64,000 nt of DNA from Isochrysis galbana (Eukaryota > Haptophyta > Isochrysidales > Isochrysidaceae), in contig CM030941.1 of the NCBI GenBank assembly GCA_018136815.1, positions 3,413,035 to 3,477,034 of the forward strand, given 5' to 3'. Of the stretch, positions 42,140-52,249 are shown piece after piece. The translations under genes and the position numbers were made by a program. The notes below the pieces were generated by a model. The model was not told the DNA's origin and searched no databases. It worked only from the letters and a program-made list of their open reading frames with translations. The first letter of the stretch is position 1, and the number at the start of each line of letters is the position of its first letter.

Positions 42140-42844
42140 TCAGCACACAACACACGCCCCAGCTATCGAGCCCTTGCTTCCGACAGCTGACATGCCAACG
42201 CGCCCACTTAGATAAGCCGTCAGTGTTTTCGTAGGGATTGTGGAGAGGACAGCTCCCCTCCCCAGTCCGGTTCGACAGAACCAAGCATCGAGTCCGTGTT
42301 TCCATAATGCCTTTCTCGCATTTAAATAGTTTAAAATCCATTTGGCCTGTAATGCCTTCACATGGGACGTCCAGTCTAAGAGCCCTAGCCCCATTGTCCT
42401 AGTTGCACTTTTACCGTGCGACACGGCATAATGTGGGTGTTTTATCCATTTGTTTTGTCTATTTGTGTACGGGCTTGTTCAGAGGACAGTGTCCGCCGCT
42501 CTCTGGACACGGGAGTGAAACCATTTAGGGGCGGCCAAGGTTTGTAACCAATATCTCGGCATACCATATATTATGAAGTTTACCACTGACGCTCTACCAA
42601 ATATCGTCATATAATTTGTGGCCGGTGCTAGCTTGGCTACTTTCGCGTCAATCTTGTCCGCTAGTGCCGTCCAAAAGGGTTTAAGCGCCTCAGGCGCTCC
42701 TAGGGGGACGCCCAATATAGTTAGATACTCATCGTTGTTTATCCAGTTGAATTTCCTCATATCCCACGGGGGTTTGAGGCCCTTCATGCGAGGCACAAAC
42801 ATCGAATGACGAGGAAATTTGTGACGCCAACTCACTCGGTCCAC
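42140..42844 (-). pseudogene. LINE (non-LTR retrotransposon) fragment, end of the reverse transcriptase ORF
   Basis: Minus-strand frame 42844-42479 reads YLTILGVPLGAPEAL ... KIDAKVAKLA ... GRASVVNFIIYGMPRYWLQ, the palm-thumb region found just after the catalytic box of LINE reverse transcriptases (LG-P-G, then GR-x-x-VVN). A stop then interrupts it, and 42424-42140 in another frame continues with MGLGLLDWTSHVKALQAKW, the usual LINE segment further downstream. The 5' part (endonuclease, catalytic YADD) is absent. It is a 5'-truncated, mutated copy. Confidence 0.7.
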
Positions 42845-43480
42845 AAGGCCTGGTTCTATTCACACTGGACCATAAGCATAAGCCATACTGGTATTTTTGG
42901 ACTTCAATGTGGGGCTCCCAGAGGGCCAGGGGGGCAGCGGGCAGCGGAGGCTGGGGCCTCAGCCCCTGCCCCCCCCTGCCTCTCCTACGCTCGCCTCGCT
43001 GGCCTTGGATGCCGCCAAGAGAACTCTGTCTGCTTGGCGACCAGGGATGGGGGGGGAGTCAGTACGAGGGCAGGCCCATTACGGACATGGGAGTACGGCT
43101 CGCGACCCGCGCCCACTGGGGTTCAGGATGTTGTTGGCTTGTTGAGTGCCATGCTCATGCCAGAAGTCAGAGCATGGGGTTGACCGACAGGTCCCCCGGA
43201 GGCCCGGAGGGGAATTGTTGCCTCAGAGGGGGGCGCGAGGAACCCCTCCATGGTGAACTAAGTATAAACTTAGTTGAGGAGGGGGAATGGGAAGGGGAAA
43301 AAAACCTTTTAATATTCTTACCGCACTAGCGGCGAATGGAACCACTACCCACTACACGTAGTACGTCGCATACTTTCTACACCCCCACTCCCCCGGCCCT
43401 TCTCCCCTTCTCCCCCCGCCATCTGGCGGCTCCCCCCGTACACTACACACTACTAGGGGGATTGGGGTGATATGTGATAT

Positions 43481-43521
43481 CGCGGTGGTGCCCATGAGGC
43501 AACCACCGCGGCTTGGGCGAG
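43481..43521 (+). repeat. Conserved 41-bp hairpin module, copy 1
   Basis: Contains GCGGTGGTGCC CATGA GGCAACCACCGC, an 11-bp stem with one bulge and a 5-nt loop, followed by GGCTTGGGCGAG. The same 41 bp recur at 47567-47607 (inverted) and 57774-57814. Here it is followed by GCAGAGCGCCATCGCCGATCG. Confidence 0.85.
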
Positions 43522-43660
43522 GCAGAGCGCCATCGCCGATCGCATCGCCAATCGTATGGGGGCGCGCTCAGGAAAAAGACACTGTGACTACTGCACTGTC
43601 GCCAAAAATAGACAAATCCTCAAAAGCACATGATAGATTTGTATAAATAGCTATGGACAT

Positions 43661-43972
43661 TTGATAGCTCAATTCGACTGATGTCCCACAATTGACGGAA
43701 CGACACCTCCACCCCCTTCTCCGCGCTCTCTCTCCCCTCTCCTGCGGCACGCGCGATGGCGCGCCTGCGGCCTGCGGCAGGCCTCCAGCTGCCCTCTGGC
43801 GACCCCTGGAGGCTCCTTGATAGCTCAATTCGACTGATGTCCCACAATTGACGGAACGACACCTCCACCCCCTTCTCCGCGCTCTCTCTCCCCTCTCCTG
43901 CGGCACGCGCGATGGCGCGCCTGCGGCCTGCGGCAGGCCTCCAGCTGCCCTCTGGCGACCCCTGGAGGCTGG
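43661..43972 (+). repeat. 156-bp tandem duplication
   Basis: Two adjacent near-identical units starting TTGATAGCTCAATTCGACTG at 43661 and 43817, each running through the CTTCTCCGCGCTCTC and GATGGCGCGCCTGCGG blocks to CCCTGGAGGCT. The high identity implies recent duplication inside the second copy of the composite repeat. Confidence 0.9.
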
Positions 43973-44354
43973 AGGCTCCTGGAGGTCAGCTCAGGGGGCA
44001 GAGGATAGAGTGGGCTGGGGCTGGGCCCTGGCCTCCCCAGCCTCCCCTGCCTCTCCCTCGCTGACACTGTAGAGCCTCTGTCTAGGGCCCCCATGCTGCA
44101 CTTGTCTGCCTGTCGACCAGGGGGCCAGGGGGGGGAGGGGGGGTTGGAGCAATGGGCTGGCCACGACTGGCCAGGCCGGGCGAATGGGGCGAGCCTGTGG
44201 GGAAGGAAGTGGGTCAGTAGGGCAGTCTCCTCCTGGCAAGCCATCAGGCATGCCAGGAGGATGGGTGGTTCCTCCCCCATGGCAGGGGAGGAGTGGAGAG
44301 AAGGGAGGGCTCGTGCCCCCCCACCATGGGTCAACCAAGTATAAACTTAGTTGG

Positions 44355-45576
44355 TGAATGGGAAGGAAGAACACAGGTACACAAACGACACTAGGAGACC
44401 TCTCCCACAACACCGAGCGAGGGACGTGGCGCGAGCCGGCCCAAGAGCACCTGCGGGCCAAGCCCAACACACACCCTGGACCCTGGACATCTTTGAAATC
44501 GCATGCAAGACCAAGCCAACTAAAACACCCACCCACACCACACCTCCGAGACACGGAGGAGGGAAAGCAGCCACGAGAGGCACAAGAATACCGTCTAGAA
44601 CACGCCGCAAACAATAGAGCACTCACCCACCTCCCTCCCTCCCAACACCACAACTAAGTTTATACTTGGTTCGCTCATGGGGGGGCACGCGGGACGCGCC
44701 GCAAAGCAGGAGGAGGAAGTGAAAAAGGAAGCGGGCGTGGCTGCGAGATACCTTTTTCAGGGCCGCGCGCGTGTTGAGACTATTCGAGAAGTTTTCCCCG
44801 CCCCCGCCTCTTGCTCTTGCCTCTCCTCTCCCTCGCTGGCCCTCCCAGACCTCCTGCGGCTTCCACGCTGCACCCATCTGCCTATCGACCGGGGGGAAGG
44901 AGGGATTGGATCAATGGGTTGGCCAGCGTAGGCCAAGGTGTCGCGTTATGTCGCGCCCGATCGAGGCAGGCGGCGCGTTGTCAGTGAGGATTTCGGTAAA
45001 TGTAAGTGATGGGTGCTGGTCCTGTCGCATGGCCTACTACTACGATGTAGCATGACATCTGCTACGACGCGCACGTACTTCACGCACACTCACTCATACG
45101 TACGATACTGCAGCCACGCACTCACAGTCATGTCACATCACATCCACTTATTGCACAAAGAGCAACACACACCTTCAAAATCACTTTTCACAGGGTGGCC
45201 ACGATGCGCGCACTTGCGTCACCAGCAAAATTCGAAAACTCGAGGTCGGTCCACTGACGCACCCATACGGAGCGCAATGGCAAGTCCCGGCCCACTCGCA
45301 CTACTAGCACCATCGCCGTACTATCACCTGCACCTACACCTACCCGTGGAGCTGTTTGTTGGCAGCTCGCAACCCGCTTCACAGTTTTGCTGGATGTCAA
45401 CCGCAGCCATGCCGCAGAGACGTTTGCAGAACGGAATGTCCAAGTCATCTCGCCATTGTTGCAGCTGCACAAGTGCAATGTCCAACGACTCATATCCATC
45501 GAAGGTGACCGGATCCCCAGCTGCGTGCCTATCGCGGCTTCCCACGAGCAGTTGTCCTGTCCGCCACTCGCATCCC
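44355..45576. other. Intergenic repeats; inverted palindrome copy
   Basis: Holds an inverted copy of the family terminal palindrome (AACTAAGTTTATACTTGGTT, 44652-44671) followed by a short CATGGGGGGGCACG stretch, and a plus-strand body fragment (about 44800-44940: CTCTTGCCTCTCCTCTCCC, CCATCTGCCTATCGACCGG). The minus-strand frame 45635-45324 (includes VTFDGYESLDIALVQLQQW and PFCKRLCGMAAVDIQ) looks more protein-like than its neighbours and could be an exon, but no family is recognised and splice sites are not established. Confidence 0.45.
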
Positions 45577-46467
45577 TCATTGCGCCGCGCCGCGCGCGCC
45601 GTACTTTGTGCGCATGCGCGCATGCAGCTCTGCAAAGTCGCGCCGCTGCCTCATTCGCTCCTCTAGCTCCGCCTGCTCCCGCTCAAGCTCCTCCTCGTCA
45701 AGGCCGGATTCGGCCTGTGCCGCACAGTCGGTGGATGCTGCTAGTTCATCCTCACGTGCCGCCACGAGCCGGCTCTGCCGCAGTCGCAGCAGGTGCTGGA
45801 GGTGCGGGGCGGAAATAGCAATGGTGCGTGGTGAGGCGGCCGCATCGACGGAAATGCCGCCATACAGCCGCTCCTGATGCGCGCGCGCTGCGCCCACGGC
45901 GAGCAGCGCCGCGAGCGCTGCCGCCCAAGCATGTGAGCGGCGCGCGCCACCGTGCACTCCGTCTGGCTCGAGCACGAGGCCGCCACCGCGGCTGCGCAGG
46001 ACGAGCGCCTCGTCGGTGGCAGTCTCGACACCCTCAAGCTCGCGCAGCTCGAGCCGGCGCGGGCGCTGCCGGTCTGCCGTCGCCGTGCCGTCGTCCCATG
46101 GCGCCCAGAGCAGCGCCGACTGGTCTGCAGCGAGCCACACAAAGCGCTGGCTGGGCAGGCCGGTCCACGCTCCCGCCTTGACCCAGACGTCGCCAGCGAG
46201 CAGCATGGGCAGCTGTGCAACCTCGAGAGTGTAGCAACGGCGGCACACGCGCGCCTTCGTCTCAATGCCCCAGCCGGGTAGTGTGCACCGCCGGTTGGAG
46301 CAGCCGGCGCAGAAGAGCCCCCCACAACAGCGGCAATGGTGGCGGCGAGTGAACAGGTCGAATGCGGCACCGCAGGAGCACCGATCGCCCTGCGCATCGG
46401 GGACCCAGTGGGCTGCGCGCTGCGCCTCGGCGGTGCAGCCGCACAGCCGGAGGATGGCGTTCGCCAT
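45577..46467 (-). CDS. FYVE zinc finger protein with PH-like domain
   Basis: Intronless, 296 residues, ATG at 46467-46465. The N-terminal FYVE finger has all diagnostic parts: WVPD, the basic RRHHCRCCG loop, eight Cys ligands (CSC, CRCC, FCAGC, RVCRRC) and RVC. This fold binds phosphatidylinositol 3-phosphate on endosomes. A PH-like segment follows (GDVWVKAGAWTGLPSQRFVWL ... ALLWAPWD), then a C-terminal Glu/Arg-rich coiled coil (LDEEELEREQAELEERM). FYVE followed by PH resembles endosomal/lysosomal adaptors of the phafin type, though the order there is PH then FYVE. It likely acts in endosomal trafficking. Another upstream in-frame Met would add 18 residues but lies before a poor, proline-rich stretch. 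Confidence 0.88.
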   Translation of the reverse strand: MANAILRLCGCTAEAQRAAHWVPDAQGDRCSCGAAFDLFTRRHHCRCCGGLFCAGCSNRRCTLPGWGIETKARVCRRCYTLEVAQLPMLLAGDVWVKAGAWTGLPSQRFVWLAADQSALLWAPWDDGTATADRQRPRRLELRELEGVETATDEALVLRSRGGGLVLEPDGVHGGARRSHAWAAALAALLAVGAARAHQERLYGGISVDAAASPRTIAISAPHLQHLLRLRQSRLVAAREDELAASTDCAAQAESGLDEEELEREQAELEERMRQRRDFAELHARMRTKYGARGAAQ

Positions 46468-47639
46468 TGGGCGGGGGCCGGGGGGAATGGCGGGACGGGT
46501 CGCGGGTAGGCGGCCGCCCACCGCGAAACAACGGAGGGGCCGCGTGGCTCCTCGGCTCCGTCGGAGTTTTGTTGTGGTGGTATAACCCTAGTATCCCAGT
46601 GCACTACTAGCTACTGGTGCTTAGGGCTAAGGGATAGGGCGGTCAAACGCTATTTAACTTCCAAGGGTGTAAAAATGAAAAAGTCAGGATCGAGGAAATA
46701 CCCCAAAGTAAAGCGGTAGAAACCCCGGAAAATGCCCCATCTCGCACATATTCGATGCCCTTTGGGCCCCAGACCAGGTCAGTCTGCCAGACCCAGACTA
46801 GCGGGGCGGTCAAAAACATCTCAAACATCAAACCGCTATTTTTATTTTAACTTCTGCTAAGGGTGAAAATTGACCAAGTCAAGATTGAGGATTCATTACG
46901 AGATTTTTGGATATGGTGACAGGATAGGTGTGACTAGCACATATCCGGTGCTCTTTGGGCCCCAGACCCCCCACAGTAGACGGCAGCCCCCACGGCAATG
47001 CGTAATGCGTAATAAGAAAACGAAAACGCGCAAACAGCAGGCCAGAAATCAGAAATCATTTTGGCGGAGGGCCGACGTCCGACGCGAGCGCAGGCGAGCG
47101 CCGGGCCGCTAATCGACGCGTCCCCGGTGCAGCGTGCCCCGGCCAGCCACAGCCATGCGCGCAGGCTGCCGGGCGCGCCTCCTACTGCCCCCCATGACCG
47201 CCGCCGCCTCGCCGCCTCATCGCTCATCGCAAATCGCCCCCTCGCGGCCCTCGCTAGCGCGCCAACGGAGGAGTCCCGTATTATAAATACGTCCATATCA
47301 TGCATCATGGATGCTCATTCTAACCTCCGTACGCTTATACTGAGGTCTCTGCTTCTCTCTTATCCCTCGCGGCCGTTTCGAATCCGCGCGGGGCATTCTT
47401 GCGCGGCGCGGAAATTTCCCCGCACGCTCTTACTTGACTACTATTAATTTCGCGTGCGTTTGTGTAAATGTGCGTGCGTGTGAATGTAGTGAGAATCTTA
47501 TCCTGCGATATACGATATACGGTCGGCGATGCGATCGGCGATCGGCGATGGCGCTCTGCGCTCTGCCTCGCCCAAGCCGCGGTGGTTGCCTCATGGGCAC
47601 CACCGCGAGCTAACCCGGAGCGCCCGAGCTAGGCGCGCG
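46468..47639. other. Intergenic DNA with an imperfect duplication
   Basis: Two diverged units of about 165 bp, near 46640-46800 and 46805-46970, share GGGCGGTCAAA, CGCTATTT, AACTTC, GGGTG-AAA, AAGTCA-GAT-GAGGA and CTTTGGGCCCCAGACC. The rest (47000-47520) shows no recognisable gene. A B-box-like GTTTCGAATCC at about 47375 has no tRNA fold around it. Confidence 0.45.
47567..47607 (-). repeat. Conserved 41-bp hairpin module, copy 2 (inverted)
   Basis: Exact reverse complement of the 41-bp module at 43481-43521. The adjoining bases (GCAGAGCGC repeat, CATCGCCGATCG) are also shared, so the homologous segment is about 80 bp. Confidence 0.85.
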
Positions 47640-48131
47640 CCCGGGAGCACCCCCTTCTCCGCGCTCTCTCTCCCCTCTCCTGCGGCACGCGCGATGGCGC
47701 GCCTACGACAGGCCTGCAGCTGCCCTCTGGCGACCCCTGGAGGCTCCTAGAGCCTAGAGGCCAGCTCACGGGGCAGAGTAGGAGAGGAGGATGGGGATAT
47801 GGGGATGGGCCCGGGTCTCTCCCCTGCCTCGCCCTCGCTGGCGCTGCTCAGCCTCTAGGGTCCCCACTCTGCACCTGTCTGCCTGTCGACCAAGGGGGGA
47901 GGGGGGGTTGGAGCGATGGGCTGGCCACGACAGGCTAGGGCGAGCGAGGCAGGTGAGCCTGCCACCTGCCAGGGAGAAAGTGGGCCAGCAGGGCAGTCTG
48001 CTCCTGGCAAGCCATCAGGCATGCTAGGAGCATGGGTGGTTCCTACTTCCTACCCCATGACAGGGGAGGAGTGGAGAGAGGGGGGGGGCTCGTGCCCCCC
48101 CCATGGGCGAACTAAGTATAAACTTAGTTGG
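47640..48131 (+). mobile_element. Palindrome-ended repeat copy
   Basis: Starts with CCCCCTTCTCCGCGCTCTCT and GCACGCGCGATGGCGCGCC and passes through the shared CCTGTCTGCCTGTCGACCA, GGGCTGGCCACGACAGGC and GGCAAGCCATCAGGCATGC blocks. It ends at AACTAAGTATAAACTTAGTT (48110-48129). It is about 490 bp without coding content and oriented as the copies at 43-44 kb. Confidence 0.65.
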
Positions 48132-49223
48132 AACGATCGTTCTCTATATACACCGGCTCAGCCCAACCGTGGGCGCTGGTACCACTTCGCATTTGTGGGA
48201 CGCCGCCTCGTGGGGGGGGGGGGGGGAACGCTGCGCTGGCCGGTACTGCTAGAGCACGATCTAGAGCTGCAACACAGAATCGGGCGGGACCCCTTGGGCT
48301 TGGGCCCTGCCATCCTGCCCGCGCCTTCTCGGTTGTCGCCCCGACCTTCCTCCCAACCTTTCCTTTGTTCCTTTGGCCTCGTTTGCTGCTCGCCACCTCT
48401 GTTCGTCTGCTCGCTCCGCACCCTGAACCGATCGACCTCGTAGTGCAGGGACCACAGCGGATCGCCCAATGACCATTGTCGATCAAGGGACGTACACAGG
48501 ACGACAAGACACAAAAAATGTTCGTGTTGATGGACCACCTCCACCCAAACCTGCTACTCACTTGGTGAACATCAACGCCACCACAACTCGGAATTTGTCA
48601 TGTGATCCCGCCTCCTTTTGGCCGGTGTGCTCTCACCTGCCGCTTGTTCCCCCTCTCCGATGATGTGCTATTGAGCGAGGCGCTCAGTGCGCACAAGCAA
48701 TGGCACCTCGGAGGCAACAAGCAACATGCGAGACGGGGAACGCGTGCGTTGATGGCTAATGGCATTCACATTTGCACAAAACATGACGTCCCCTCCCCCC
48801 CGGTTCTTCAATACACCCAACCAATGGTGCACTCCAGTGCCCGCAACCGGCTGCGCTGTATGCATGCAAGATTGTGTAGCTCATCGTGGCAACCCGCTCC
48901 TTTTGCTTTTGCGCCTCGTCCCCCCTCTCCTCTCGTCGAGCGCAAATAATCCCGCAGAACACGATCGCACACTCTTGCCAACCGGTCAGCTTTAGTATGC
49001 TACGTCAAGAGCTGACCCAAGTTGAGCGCGAGGAGTGTGTGACGGAGTCTGGTATCGTATGAGCAAGTGGCAGCTGCGCGTCTATTCGGGCGACGAGATC
49101 ATGTCCGGTGACCATGCCCCAGCCTCTCCCGGTACATCTTGCGACTTGCGAGGAGTGGCTGCTTGCCGTGACGTAGCGTGCCACACCATATGGCAAAAAG
49201 TTACACTCCCCAACTTGACCGAC
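48132..49223. other. Intergenic DNA downstream of the ENTH gene
   Basis: Includes a G run (48215-48227) and several short frames on both strands without recognisable domains. The right end should be 3' UTR of the ENTH gene. No other feature is supported. Confidence 0.4.
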
Positions 49224-51628
49224 CTAGAAGGGGCGTTGTTGGTAGCCGATCATTCCTTGTGACGGCATGCCGCCCGTGGACAATCCTCCGGGCATGCCAC
49301 TCATGCCCTGCTGGGGCATGCCGCCCATACCCTGCATTCCGCCGCCCATGCCGCCCGGCATGCCGCCGCCCATGCCGCCCGGCATGCCGCCGCCCATGCC
49401 GCCCGGCATGCCGCCGCCCATGCCGCCCGGCATGCCGCCGCCCATGCCGCCCGGCATGCCGCCGCCCATGCCGCCCGGCATGCCGCCGCCCATGCCGCCA
49501 GGCATGCCGCCGCCCATGCCGCCAGGCATGCCGCCGCCCATGCCGCCCGGCATGCCGCCGCCCATGCCGCCCGGCATGCCGCCGCCCATGCCGCCCGGCA
49601 TGCCGCCGCCCATGCCGCCCGGCATGCCGCCGCCCATGCCGCCCGGCATGCCGCCGCCCATGCCGCCTGGCATGCCACCGCCCATGCCGATCGGCATGCC
49701 GCCGCCCATCATGCCGCCACCCATGCCGATCGGCATGCCGCCGCCCATGCCGCCCGGCATGCCGCCGCCCATGCCGATCGGCATGCCGCCGCCCATGCCC
49801 ATTCCTCCCTGCACACCTCCACCAAAGCCCATGGTGCCCGGCATGCCGCCGCCAGTCGAAGGAGAGGAAGACTGCCTCTTGGCATCCGCAAGGCCAAGAC
49901 CATTGCCAGCGCCCATCTGTGGCGCCTTTTTTGCTGAGCTTGCTGGTGCGGTAGGCTCCGGCGCGCCGCTCAGGCTGAAGTTGCCGAGCGACTTTTCGAG
50001 CATCGAGTCAACCGCGGATTTAGGCTTGGTAGGCTCAGGCGCAGGCGCGGCACCTAGGAGGTCGCTGCTCCCGCCGAACGGGTCTGTCGGTGGGGCGGTA
50101 GGCGTGGCGCCGAAAAGGTCACCACCCCTAGTGGGAGGGGTGGGCGCGGCAGCTCCAAAGGGATCGCCACCGCCGAAGAGGTCGCCAACGCCATCGCCAA
50201 AGGCGCCTGCTGGCGAAGTGGGTGCAGCACCGCCGAATGAAGAAGAAGCGCCGAAGCTGGAATCAAAGCCGCTGCCCATCTGCGCGGGAGGCGGAGGCGC
50301 CGGGGTGGCACCAAACGGATCAGCGGACCCGAAGCCCATGTCGAAATTGGCGGCAAAGGCATCGCCGCCCACGGGTTGCGCCAAGGGAGCTTGCCCCGGC
50401 ACGGACACATCAAAGTCATCAAATGTGGCGCTAAATATGCCGACGGCGGAGGGCGCCACCGGTGGAGGGCTAGGGTCGGAGAGGCCGAAGAGATCGTCAG
50501 AAGGTGTCGGCGCCGGCACTGGCGCCGACGCTTGCAGGGATGCACCTCCACCAGTGAAGGCAGCTGCATTGATGTTGATCTGGACCTTTGGTGGCCCCGC
50601 AGTCGGCTTGACCTTTGGAGGAAGGCTAACTTGGATCTTGCCGGCCTCGGTGGATTGGGGTGGCGCGGGAGCCGAAGCAGGCGAGGGGCGAGGGGCTCGC
50701 GAGCGGTCCGAATCAATCCCAACATTGCCATAACTGCTGCGCATCGCTTGCTGCCGACGCGCATCCTCAGCAGAGAAGCCGCCATACTTGTTGCCGCTAT
50801 TTCCAAAACCCTGCATGCTGGCGGAGCCAAAGCCCTGCATTTTCTGCGACGAAACACCGCCGTATTTGCCGCGGTTCTGCCGAGCCTTTTCGCGCTCCTC
50901 CTTGAGGCGCTCGCGGTCGTTCAGCAAGTCAATGATCTGACGGGCCTTCTCGCGCACATTGATGCCTTGGTCTACCCCTCCGCTCTCCATGTGTTGGAAG
51001 TCGCACAGAGTCCTGATCTGATAGAGGTGGTCGCGCGCGTCTTCCACCGCGCGCTCCGAGCCGTTGCGTAGCAGGTAATCGAGCAGCGTTAAGCCCTTGT
51101 AGACAACGCGCCACTCCGATGACTTGCTGTGCACGCGCTTCCACATCCCTGCCATCACTACCGGATAGTCTTGGCTGCATGGGGAGGAGAGGCGGGGGTG
51201 CCGTCAGCGCACCCAGCCTCGAGCCATATGCCTGGGCAGACGCGGCCACGCTCGCGAGCACACCGCCCTCCAGGGGGGAGGTGCACAGAGGCCGTGGAGG
51301 CGAGGCCAGAAACGCACTAGTCATAGGTGCACTGAGCAAGCTCGCCAAGCATGGTGGAAGAGGCGCCCCACGGCTTGTTGCTACAGGCTTCGGCGATTTT
51401 CTTCTCCAGCTCGGTGCCAGTGACCTTCACCCTGAGCGCGTGCGCCGAGAGCAAGGGCAGGGGTGTTAGAATGGGCGGGGGGGGGGGGGGGGGAGGGGGC
51501 TGGGGGAGGGGCTCAAACGCTCTGCGCAGAGCAGCGCCAACCAGCCACACGAGGCGACGCGGGCTCGCGTGAGTGGGAGAGGCGGCGCACATAGCCTCCT
51601 TGGTCATTTTCTTCGCATAGTCCAGCAT
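49224..51628 (-). CDS. ENTH-domain (epsin/epsinR-like) clathrin adaptor with repeat tail
   Basis: Exons: 51591 to at least 51628, 51431-51318 and 51174-49224; introns 51590-51432 and 51317-51175 join in phase. The ENTH domain spans all exons: YAKKMTKEAMVKVTGTELEK, SNKPWGASSTMLGELAQCTY, DYPVVMAGMWKRV, SSEWRVVYKGLTLLDYLLR, NGSERAVEDARDHLYQIRTL, DQGINVREKARQIIDLLND, ending RLKEEREKARQNRGKYGG as in epsinR. ENTH binds phosphoinositides. The middle has repeated clathrin/AP-adaptor motifs (DDLFG, ADPFG, GDLFG, GDPFG, TDPFG). The last third is a tandem MPGGMGGG/MPIGMGGG repeat. It probably loads cargo at clathrin-coated vesicles of the trans-Golgi or endosome. The start is uncertain: ATG 51628 (MLDYAKK) is the nearest Met, but the frame stays open upstream (TGQLLRE) and a further 5' exon is possible. 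Confidence 0.88.
49330..49803 (-). repeat. 24-bp minisatellite encoding MPGGMGGG repeats
   Basis: About 18-20 tandem units of roughly 24 bp (plus-strand core GGCATGCCGCCGCCCATGCC) lie inside the ENTH-gene coding sequence. Variant units give MPIGMGGG. Unit length is a multiple of three, so copy-number changes keep the frame. Confidence 0.93.
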
Positions 51629-52249
51629 CTCTCTGAGCAGCTGACCGGTGAAGCCGGGGGGGGGGGGCAACTGGTTGGTGGGCGGGCGCGGCGAGGTGGA
51701 GCGCGAGAGCGGCGGGCGCGCGGCTGGCGAAAGAAAGGGCAAGAGCCGCCCTCAATTCCCTGATAAGAGCTCTAGAGTAGTCTTGTCAGAGTTTTCTTGT
51801 CGTCCTACTTTAATCCTAGTGCTGAGGGACCGTGCCTCATCGGCAATCGGCAACGGAGCAACGGAGCCCCTCCCTCCGCGATGGGGTGTGCACGGTTGGT
51901 GCATGGCTCGTTCGGAGTATGTGGCTACAAAAAACTTCGTAATAGTCTCGCCGCGCGCGCGACCCTGCACAACATACACACACACATACACATACAACAT
52001 CAACATCACAACATCCACATCCATGCACCATGCACCATGCAGCCGCAGCCACGCCCGCTTCCCTTATCCCTTATCCCTTATCCGTGCTTATCCCATCTCT
52101 ACGTGCCTTGCGGCGCGTCCCCTCGTGCACTACCTAGGGGCTGGGTGTGTGAGGCTTCCAGTAGCCAGTGGCAGGCGTCGTGAGCCGATCCCCGGCAGCT
52201 TGCTGTTTTCCCCCTTCCTCCTGCGCCATCGGGCTATCGGCTGATTGTG
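51629..52249. other. Upstream of the ENTH gene; short tandem repeats
   Basis: Contains a G run, then ACACACATACACATACAACATC-type microsatellite DNA near 51972-52035 and three TTATCCC units at 52062-52082. It probably includes the ENTH promoter. No gene is seen until the coiled-coil fragment on the right. Confidence 0.4.

Larger units (their letters stand above)
42905..44354 (+). mobile_element. Composite non-autonomous repeat (copy, spacer module, copy)
   Basis: First repeat copy (about 42905-43275) ends at the near-palindrome AACTAAGTATAAACTTAGTT (43256-43275). A spacer starting AACCTTTTAATATTCTTACC (about 43305) and containing TTTCTACACCCCCACTCC and GGCGGCTCCCCCCGT follows, then the 41-bp hairpin module (43481-43521). 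The second copy (about 43661-44352) carries the CTTCTCCGCGCTCTCTCTCC, GCACGCGCGATGGCGCGCC, TGTCTGCCTGTCGACCAG and GGCAAGCCATCAGGC blocks and ends at 44333-44352 with the same palindrome. The same order recurs in the nested element at 59006-60648. No coding capacity is evident. Confidence 0.6.

Noticed and set aside
43661-43972. CRISPR-like direct repeats
   Set aside because: Only two long adjacent units without spacers, in a eukaryotic repeat; a tandem duplication explains it.
47370-47395. tRNA-like B box (GTTTCGAATCC)
   Set aside because: No A box at the right distance and no cloverleaf can be drawn; no tRNA gene was found anywhere in the window.
49267-50733. Plus-strand frame of 488 codons rich in MPPGMPPP
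   Set aside because: It is the antisense of the ENTH-gene repeat tail and linker; the minus strand carries the recognisable ENTH domain.
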